Of a stretch of 35,631 nt of DNA, positions 18,060 through 24,885 are shown in pieces. The translations under genes were made by a program, and so were the position numbers. Positions within the stretch are counted from its first letter, which is position 1. Each line of letters opens with the position of its first letter. Under the pieces are notes generated by a model. That model was not told the origin of the DNA and searched no databases. It saw only the letters and a program-made list of their open reading frames with translations. Origin of the DNA: Thermoguttaceae bacterium (lineage in GTDB: Bacteria; Planctomycetota; Planctomycetia; Pirellulales; Thermoguttaceae); the NCBI GenBank assembly GCA_025062105.1, contig JANXAQ010000344.1, positions 1 to 35,631 on the forward strand. Direction: 5' to 3'.

Positions 18060-21020
18060 TTAGAGTTTCGTCTCGGTGGGCCGAATGGGTAGTTCTTCGG
18101 AAGGCAGCATGGCTTTCCATTGCTTGGGATCTGGCGGGACCCATTCATTTTGGTGAGTTACCCGAGTAAGCATCCACCGCCAAAAATGGGCGTTTTCGAT
18201 CGTCGTCTCTGTGGGCTGAGCGTCGGTCTGGTCAAAATTTTTGTTGGTGGCAAAATAGGTATCCCCAATCAGGACCACACTCCCGCTGCCGATTTGCCGA
18301 TGGATGACGATAGGTGCATTGTTATAGCCGCGCACGAGTACATCGGCATCTCCGACCGGCAACTGGCTCTCGGGAGAAATGGTTTCGACCGGCCAGGGGG
18401 CAAACAGGGTAACAGCTACCATATAATCGCCCCGGCCGTAGTGTTTGGCATTTAGATAATAGGTGCGAAGCCGGCCGTAGTGATCTGGATGTTCGCCGGG
18501 CCCGGGAGATTCACCGATCGGCTCGGCTTCGGGCTCTGTTTGGCCAGGACCAACCGGACAGCGGCGAATGCTCAATCCCCAGCTTGCCAGCAAGGGGCGG
18601 AGCGGCTCGGCATCCTCAGCCCCGGCCATAGCAATGAAAGTGCCTCCGTGGCGCACATACTGGTCAAGGGCGGCCCGTTCGGCGCTAGTGAAATGTCGAG
18701 CCGGAGCTATCGATAGCCAAACTGCTGCCGTCTGGAGTCGATCTGGTTTCATATCCGGGGCCAAAAGCGGTAGGTAGCCAGCCTGTAACAGAGTTAAAAA
18801 CAGTCGGCCCAGACCGTCCGGATGTAAAGCCTCAAGGCTATAGGCTTCCATGTGTGAGGCATCGATGTAGGCCAAAGGAAGCCCTCGGGGGCCGACAAGC
18901 TCCCCCCCACCAGCCCCCAGGGAAGAAGAACCGCCCAGCGCTAAAGGAACACCAGCAGTCGGTTGTGCAGACGATAGCCTGGCACCAAGTTGTTCTTTTC
19001 CGGGAAGCTGGGGGAGTAGTCGGCTTGCCTGGCTGCTTTGCCACCAACCTGCTAGCAGCATTAGCCCCAGTACTCCACCGATGATAGCCAGGACCGTTGG
19101 CCTGGGGCGCCAAGCCACTAGCCCCACCAACACCAGCCCAGCAACCCAACCGAACACCTGCCGCCATGGATCGGCTGGACTTCCTTGCTGATGGGCCAAG
19201 TAGCTCAACAGCCCAGCTACGAACTCATAGCAACTAGGCAAGTTCTCATTCCGAAGCCATGCATCGCTCGCCAGCACACAGACCCGCCCCAAGCCTACCC
19301 TGCTTTCCGCAGCTAAAATCAGATCGCCCAGCCGTTCCCCTGCCTCATACTGAGCAAAGAGATCGGTTCGAACTCCTTGCCCATCCGGTTCCCCATAACC
19401 CCACTGAGCCACTAGGATCGGATTGCCGCGACCAAAAGCAGGTTTCAAAGTAGCCGATCGACTTAAACCAAGATAATACCCTGGGCTAGGTTGGGGGGCT
19501 ATGTTGCAGGCGGCTGGATGGCACATAGGCCAAAGTCCTTCTAATAACTGGCCTACGGGAGAAACTGCTGTTTCCTGTTGAACCTCTAGCCCCCAATTAG
19601 CTAATAACGCGGGGACCGACAAGGTTTCCTCGATCCTAGAAGGCCGAGCCTGTCCACAGGCCGCCAGCAGACTTCCGCCTGACTCAACATATTTGCATAC
19701 CGCAGCAACCTGTTGGGAGGATAAAGTTCCTGCATCACCGACTAACAGAAGTAGGTCGGTCTGTTGGAGTTCTTGCTCGGTGAGGTATGCGGAAAAACGC
19801 CATCGGCCTCCGAAACTCAAGACCAATTCAGGCAACATACTATACGCACCCGGCTCGGAGCGTGTATGTTGGTCGGGCTGAGGCAGGATCCAAGCTTCCG
19901 GATGGGGAGTATAGGCAAGAATTTTTTTCCCAGCCAAATTTCTCGGACCCCCCCAAAAAAGGGATATACCTCCCCACAGAATGGTTAAAAGCAATGGGCC
20001 AGCTTCTAAAGCGATTTGCTTCCACGGTGTTTGGGGATTTTTTTGGGCTTTTCCAGAACTGGGTGGTAAAGGCTGCCAATCTTTAGAAGACACAACCACA
20101 TCAGAAGAATCTTGAGGGCATCCTAGCCACCGGGCCGTCAAACCGACAGTGGCAAGGTGAATAGCCATTGCCACCCAGGGAAAACTCCATGGCAAAATAC
20201 TTTTCAGGGCTTCCGACCAACTCCAAGGCCTAGGGATATACACATGAAATTCTGGCTGGGGACTCGGAGGGGGCAGTTTTTCCTTCAAAATCGGCAGCCA
20301 ACTCAATCCAACCAAATAAACCAAGTGGGCAAAAAAAATGAGCATTATTACAGCAAGGATTGATTTCCATCTAAACAGCCCCATTTGCCTTCCCCAGACC
20401 AGACACCAGGCAAAGCTGAGGACCAAAAAGTCAAGCCCCGCATAGGTAGCACCCAGTTCGAGGGGTTGGCCTGCTAAGTAACCGGCCAACCTTCCTAGCC
20501 AACCGCTTGCCCAGTCGGCCAAATGCCAATAGGAGGGAATACTCATCATTGCCAACCGATGCCAACAGAACATCAGTCCCGCCAAGGCCACACTGATAAG
20601 AATAGAGCGAGGGCGGCCCTCCTGAAGACTGGCCAAGCCGGCCACTGGCACCACCACCGCCAAAAGATTCAACAGCGGATGACAATCGGCTGCAAAAAGG
20701 ATAACCGTCAGCAAAAGGGCTGCTGTCGCTAAGAGCGTTTCCGGTCTCCTAAGGCTGCCGGGCCAATCAATCGCTGCAGCAGCCATCCCACGGCCTAGCC
20801 AGACAGCTCGGCCTGGCCAAGCCAAAACCATCAGCCCCCCCACAAGCATCCAGACCAACCCATGGCGAAGCGCCGTCCCCAGCAGCCCAACTGAACCGGC
20901 ACTAATCCAGCAGGCTGACAAACCTACCAATATGATACCTAGTTGTCTGAGACTCAGCGGGCTGAGAGAAACCCAACTAGCTTGGGGCACGGAGAGGCTT
21001 GAGCCTTTGGGGTCATCCAT
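18060..21020 (-). CDS. Giant membrane protein with two amidotransferase-like domains (protein M2)
   Basis: Not recognised as a named protein; same plan as protein M1. The 986 residues begin with a membrane region (about 24-360) of eight or more segments, then an alpha/beta domain (about 365-600; LLLLVGDAG, YVESGGSLLAACG), a membrane hairpin (about 625-675), and a second alpha/beta domain (about 730-975; VWLSIAPARHFT, YVRHGGTFIAMAG, GSGSVVLIGDTYF). The part SYWHLADWASGWLGRLAGYL to YAGLDFLVLSFAW (about 164-205) faintly resembles the exosortase membrane core, with Tyr where the catalytic Cys would be. Start: ATG at 21020 has AGGAGG ten bases upstream, while the in-frame ATG at 21041 has no such site, so 21020 is chosen. 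The stop codon sits against the end of element A9 outer. Probably works with M1; role unknown. Confidence 0.85.
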   Translation of the reverse strand: MDDPKGSSLSVPQASWVSLSPLSLRQLGIILVGLSACWISAGSVGLLGTALRHGLVWMLVGGLMVLAWPGRAVWLGRGMAAAAIDWPGSLRRPETLLATAALLLTVILFAADCHPLLNLLAVVVPVAGLASLQEGRPRSILISVALAGLMFCWHRLAMMSIPSYWHLADWASGWLGRLAGYLAGQPLELGATYAGLDFLVLSFAWCLVWGRQMGLFRWKSILAVIMLIFFAHLVYLVGLSWLPILKEKLPPPSPQPEFHVYIPRPWSWSEALKSILPWSFPWVAMAIHLATVGLTARWLGCPQDSSDVVVSSKDWQPLPPSSGKAQKNPQTPWKQIALEAGPLLLTILWGGISLFWGGPRNLAGKKILAYTPHPEAWILPQPDQHTRSEPGAYSMLPELVLSFGGRWRFSAYLTEQELQQTDLLLLVGDAGTLSSQQVAAVCKYVESGGSLLAACGQARPSRIEETLSVPALLANWGLEVQQETAVSPVGQLLEGLWPMCHPAACNIAPQPSPGYYLGLSRSATLKPAFGRGNPILVAQWGYGEPDGQGVRTDLFAQYEAGERLGDLILAAESRVGLGRVCVLASDAWLRNENLPSCYEFVAGLLSYLAHQQGSPADPWRQVFGWVAGLVLVGLVAWRPRPTVLAIIGGVLGLMLLAGWWQSSQASRLLPQLPGKEQLGARLSSAQPTAGVPLALGGSSSLGAGGGELVGPRGLPLAYIDASHMEAYSLEALHPDGLGRLFLTLLQAGYLPLLAPDMKPDRLQTAAVWLSIAPARHFTSAERAALDQYVRHGGTFIAMAGAEDAEPLRPLLASWGLSIRRCPVGPGQTEPEAEPIGESPGPGEHPDHYGRLRTYYLNAKHYGRGDYMVAVTLFAPWPVETISPESQLPVGDADVLVRGYNNAPIVIHRQIGSGSVVLIGDTYFATNKNFDQTDAQPTETTIENAHFWRWMLTRVTHQNEWVPPDPKQWKAMLPSEELPIRPTETKL

Positions 21021-21205
21021 GAAAGGGAAGCCTCCTGCCATAAGGAGAATACGAAAGACATATTGCCGTTAGGGACAATCGCTGGGTTTTCGCCGTCTGG
21101 CCACTATGGCGTGGGAAAGAGGGGGAAAAGCATGTTGGCCCACCGCCTAGCTATTCACCCGAATTATCCAACGGAACCGGGGACATTCCTATTGCCCGAC
21201 AAGGG

Positions 21206-21310
21206 CTATTGAAACCCTTCTCGGCCTGAGGCCTAAACCTACCAAAACCGCTCCCAACGCGACCAGCATGGCTAAAACTTCCCCCGACTCTGAACGGCTT
21301 TTCAACACAG
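21206..21310. repeat. Family D repeat (D1)
   Basis: 105 bp from CTATTGAAACCCTTCTCGG to TTTTCAACACAG, with GAGGCCTAAACCTACCAAAA inside. The second copy at 24387 has the same length. Confidence 0.6.
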
Positions 21311-21435
21311 CCAACCGACAAGTAATTGCTTCGGAGACTGGAGCCACCAAAACATCTAACGAACAACCACCACCCTCAAGGATGCAAACAGCATCTCAGA
21401 ACCATCTAGCTAGCTTTTTTGCGAGATGTTGTTCG

Positions 21436-21581
21436 CTTGACTTTTGTCATTTTTTCTAACTTGGCTTGTCTTTGTGAGTTACGGCGAATACTCCTTTTGT
21501 GCACTCGATTTCCTACCATGAATGATTCTAACCAGTTACAACTTTCCCTTTTCGGCAGGGCCTAAAATGGCAAAACTCGAG
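21436..21581 (+). mobile_element. Family A MITE-like element (A10)
   Basis: CTTGACTTTTGTCATTTTTT to AAAATGGCAAAACTCGAG, 146 bp. It lies 36 bp past the stop of the exported protein gene; between them is a further scrap of family A end (AAAATAACAAAAATCC). Confidence 0.82.
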
Positions 21582-21617
21582 GTTAGGCAAAATAACAAAA
21601 ATCCAGCTTCGAGTTTC

Positions 21618-22133
21618 TTATTCTCGTACTGCGGCGGTTCGGAACTTCCACATTCCCCAAGGCATCAGAGCGGCCGTTATCGGTTTATCCGCCGCATGGG
21701 CCTCCGGCGACCAGGGAATCACATACGCACAGAGCACCCCAGTGTTGACTTCGGCCACGTAAACCAAGCTGGAAGCCGGTCGAACCCCCCCAGGGGAACG
21801 GGCGATGTCGGCAATACCAGTTACCATCAGGAAGCTCGGTTTTTTCCCCTGTTCCAGCTGGAAATCGGCCAAAATGTTTCGGACGTATTGGGCTTGGAAG
21901 CCAGGCTGACGTTTAGAAACCACTGCCGCTTTCAAATCTCCCGTCAGGGCATCCAACACATACACGGCCTCTACCGCGGCATCCACCGGTCCCGTGGCTA
22001 TAAGACAATTGGCATTCGAATCGGTGGCTACCGCATGAAGCGGCGCTTGGGGTAGAAAAATACAGGCCACAGCCAACACACTGACCGCCACAAACAACCA
22101 GGCAATTCGGAATCGGATGCAGACGTGGGACAT
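21618..22133 (-). CDS. Small exported protein, function unknown
   Basis: A 171-residue protein. ATG at 22133 is preceded by AGGAG at eight bases, which decides it over an out-of-frame ATG just upstream. Residues about 9-33 form a hydrophobic export or anchor segment ending in APLHAVA. The remainder has beta-rich stretches: CLIATGPVDAAVEAVYVLDA, LTGDLKAAVV, PSFLMVTGIAD, SLVYVAEVNTGVLCAYVIPW. The pattern VYVLDALTGDLKAAVV resembles a single blade of a PQQ or WD-type propeller, but there are too few repeats for a propeller. Similar short proteins are known to me from planctomycetes without a role. It is on the same strand as M2, with about 600 bp between. Real gene on start site and composition; function not assigned. 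Confidence 0.8.
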   Translation of the reverse strand: MSHVCIRFRIAWLFVAVSVLAVACIFLPQAPLHAVATDSNANCLIATGPVDAAVEAVYVLDALTGDLKAAVVSKRQPGFQAQYVRNILADFQLEQGKKPSFLMVTGIADIARSPGGVRPASSLVYVAEVNTGVLCAYVIPWSPEAHAADKPITAALMPWGMWKFRTAAVRE

Positions 22134-22358
22134 TCCATTAGCTCCTTTTCGGTTAAGAGAAGGGACCTTTTCGAAGGCTTCCGGCCAATCCTACCTTTTT
22201 TCTCTACGCAGGTGACGCCTGAAAAGATTATCGCAAATTTTGGTTCCTTTGGGAAGACTAACCTCCTGCTCAGCCTACTCAGCAGCTAAAGACTACTGAA
22301 AGCCTCGCTTGGGAGACTCTATTATTGGACCTGCGGTGGTTTCCCCAGGCACTTTGAG

Positions 22359-22505
22359 CTCCACGTTTGCTATTTTGGGCTTCCTGCCGAAAGAGGAAAG
22401 CTCTAACTGCTTGGAATAAGTGGGGTTAGGAAATTATGTGAACAAAGAGGATCTGCCGGAACTCCTGGAGGTAAATCAAATTAGAAAAAAATGGCAAAAG
22501 TCGAG
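22359..22505 (-). mobile_element. Family A MITE-like element (A11)
   Basis: CTCCACGTTTGCTATTTTGG to AAAATGGCAAAAGTCGAG, 147 bp. Family C copy C5 begins three bases after its right end. Confidence 0.82.
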
Positions 22506-22508
22506 CCC

Positions 22509-22668
22509 AGATGCTGCCCGGAAATTGGATTGTTGAGGTTTCACGATGGATTTTGAATTGTCCAGTCCTTCCATGGACAGCCATGTAAAATGGGACGGTT
22601 GCGGATTCTGGGGAATTCGGAAAAGTAAACATTTTTTCCCATAAATTGCCATTTCGGCATAGCCTCTG
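22509..22668 (+). repeat. Family C repeat (C5)
   Basis: AGATGCTGCCCGGAAATTGG at the left, GGATTCTGGGGAATTCGG inside, ATTTCGGCATAGCCTCT at the right; 160 bp. Confidence 0.75.
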
Positions 22669-22831
22669 AGCTCTTGTCGGAGGGAGAGCGAGTTGGTTGC
22701 TAAGGGGCAAGGGGGAGGGTAAGTTCTTTTGCTCCACTGGCCAGCCACTAAGGAGTGGGACGCAAATTACACCGCGCTCAAACCCTGAAGGAGTGAGTTT
22801 CGTAGTGGCTCACCGGCGCAGAAGGCCTTAG

Positions 22832-22977
22832 CTCGACTTTTGCCATTTTAGGCCTTCTGCCGGAAGGAGAAAACTCTAAGTCCTTGGAACTATTGGACTT
22901 CGGAAATTGTGCGGGCAAAAGGAGGTCTCGTCGTAACTACAGGAAACAAAAGGACTTAGGGACAATCCAAAATCGAG
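22832..22977 (-). mobile_element. Family A MITE-like element (A12) with 5-bp target duplication
   Basis: CTCGACTTTTGCCATTTTAG to CAATCCAAAATCGAG, 146 bp, flanked by CTTAG at 22827-22831 and 22978-22982. The right CTTAG merges into the end of family C copy C6. Confidence 0.9.
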
Positions 22978-22980
22978 CTT

Positions 22981-23136
22981 AGAGGCTCTCCTAAAAAGCA
23001 TTCTCTATGATGAAAGGGGTTTCCTTCCTAAATCCCCCAGAGTTCCCAAAATCCCTGTTTTTTAATGAGTCTGAAGGATAGGAGTCGGTCGCCCGAAACC
23101 CATTGGAAACCGCCCAAATCCCAATTTCAGGACAGC
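22981..23136 (-). repeat. Family C repeat (C6)
   Basis: Reversed copy from AGAGGCTCTCCTAAAAAGC through GAGTCTGAAGGATAGGAG to CCCAATTTCAGGACAGC. Very close to C1 in sequence. Confidence 0.8.
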
Positions 23137-23420
23137 ACATTAGCCTCAGGCTGTGGGCACCTCGGCGAAGCTCCTTCCATAAAGGGACTGGCAGTTCTTG
23201 TGGACCCGATCCACCCACCATTGTGCCGACTTTACATAATTGCTATTGTAAGGTGCGAATCAGTTGGGGGGATTGATCGGGCAGTGTGGCCAGTGGTGAT
23301 TAATATAGTTTCACTGCCCATGGTCATACTCGCTATCGCCGCAGAGTTGACCATAATCTGTACAACGCCGCAAATAGGGGGGTAATATTGCTAGCAACTT
23401 AAATGTGCCTATAGTACGTA

Positions 23421-23568
23421 CTCGATTTTTGCCATTTTTCCTAACTGCTTTTGCTTCCAAGAGTTACGCCGAAACATCCTTTTGTTCACCCAATTTCCTA
23501 AGTCCAATAGTTACAAGAAGTTAGAACTTTTCCCCTCCGGGAGAGAGCTAAAAATGGCAAAAGTCGAG
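23421..23568 (+). mobile_element. Family A MITE-like element (A13) with 6-bp target duplication
   Basis: 148 bp from CTCGATTTTTGCCATTTTTC to AAAATGGCAAAAGTCGAG, flanked by TACGTA at 23415-23420 and 23569-23574. Among the best preserved copies, so probably a recent insertion. The right duplication is directly followed by the GGAACC end of B7. Confidence 0.94.
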
Positions 23569-23574
23569 TACGTA

Positions 23575-23867
23575 GGAACCTCCGCATAATTCGAGAAAGA
23601 TATTTCTATAAAACCTCTGCATAATTCAAGGGGGATATTTTGATACCATTTTGGCTGTCCTTCCTCTAACACCACATATAGAGCTCGAGTATTGCTAGCA
23701 TCCAATAGATAGTAGGTGTTCGGATAGAAGAACCGCACGGCTATAGAATCAAAAGTCCATAAAGTTCATTACATGTTCAGGATTTTGCATAGGTTCCCGT
23801 ATTGAATGCCTCTCAAATCAAAAGAACCTGCACTTCACTATATGTTCATGATTTTGCTGAGGTCCCC
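23575..23867 (+). repeat. Family B repeat (B7 outer), interrupted by another family B copy
   Basis: Left end GGAACCTCCGCATAATTCGA at 23575; right end CACTATATGTTCATGATTTT then GCTGAGGTCCCC ending at 23867. A second copy (23612-23797) lies inside. Part of the outer copy's middle appears lost. Confidence 0.75.
23612..23797 (+). repeat. Family B repeat (B7 inner), nested
   Basis: AACCTCTGCATAATTCAAGG through TTTTGATACCATTTTGGC to GTTCAGGATTTTGCATAGG and TTCCC. It keeps the central TTGCTAGCA half of the palindrome. Confidence 0.82.
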
Positions 23868-24039
23868 ATGATCTTTTATGGAATATTTCAGCCAAGTGTA
23901 CGAGACGGTTGCTGCCCACCCACGTGGGCCAATATTGCATTGGGCAATACCAGCTGCTTATGCAAAAAAGCGACGACCTTTCGTTTCCTTACCACTCTGC
24001 CTCTGTCCCGCTTGCTGTGATGCACAAATTAGATTAGTG

Positions 24040-24250
24040 TGGAAGTGTTCTGGCATCCCCCTTTAGGCAAATCCCGAACCCTCGTTAAAGAATACAGCAT
24101 GGATAAAATAGGCCATGTAGCCAAACCAGTTTCTGAAACCAAGCACTTTTTGATCTCCTATGTGATTTTTCCTAGAGGATGCAATTTCTCCAAACTAACA
24201 ATTAGCTTCTTTTAAAAGATTCGTTATCCTCCTATTGGGAGCACAGAACT
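24040..24250 (-). repeat. Family E repeat (E3)
   Basis: Reverse complement gives AGCTAATTGTTAGTTTGGAG, GTGCTTGGTTTCAGAAAC, GGCCTATTTTATCCATG and GTTCGGGATTTGCCTAAAG in the order seen in E1 and E2. The best preserved copy in its first half. Confidence 0.65.
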
Positions 24251-24386
24251 TCTAACAAAATGAGGTTTTCTCCCTCTTTTTATGTACGGGAAAATGGCCC
24301 TTCTGGTTTCCGGGATTTTCATGGAAGCTCAAAATCTCCTGCCGTTGTGAGGAGAAACACGTTCCAAAGATGTGTATCGCTGCGGC

Positions 24387-24491
24387 TCTGTTGAAACCGT
24401 TTCCGGTCGGAGGCCTAAACCCACCAAAACCGAAGCAAAACTGACCGGTAATGGGCAAAACCTTCCCAGACTGGGGACAACCTTTCAACAG
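24387..24491. repeat. Family D repeat (D2)
   Basis: 105 bp from TCTGTTGAAACCGTTTCCGG to CCTTTCAACAG with GGAGGCCTAAACCCACCAAA inside. The last 45 or so bases recur just downstream, ending in a second CCCTTTCAACAG near 24552-24563. Confidence 0.65.
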
Positions 24492-24694
24492 CTGGCCTCC
24501 GCTGTATCCCTTTGCCGGGCCGATGAAGCAAAACCTCCGCAGACTGCCGACACCCTTTCAACAGACTCTATCGGTGCGAGTCTTCCGTCGGGGGATAGGA
24601 AAAGAGAAGTGCACTCCATACGGAGAGACTGTTCCAGATTTGCTATTCCGGAAGTTATCTAAACGGCAAAAGAGCTCTCGGAGTGCGCCTATAC

Positions 24695-24737
24695 ATATTG
24701 ATATATTGATATATTGATATGCTAGATATCCTAGCAT
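24695..24737. repeat. Short tandem repeat joined to a palindrome
   Basis: Three copies of ATATTGAT (24695-24718) run straight into ATGCTAG-ATATC-CTAGCAT (24719-24737), a perfect 7-bp-arm palindrome. The rest of the stretch down to the next stop codon (24886) holds nothing recognised. Confidence 0.75.
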
Positions 24738-24885
24738 AGAGGAACCTGTCTTAGAAGAAGAATATCTCCTAGCGGTTGCCCTAGGCGAGCAGCTCGTCGG
24801 CTGGCCTGAAACATTGATTTTCAGGGCCCAAGATGAAAATATGCCACCTGCTGGAAGAACTTTTGCCGCAGCTGAAACCCACTGC

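Noticed and set aside
21021..21041. Earlier ATG for protein M2
   Set aside because: It has no ribosome binding site, whereas the second ATG (21020) has AGGAGG at the right distance.
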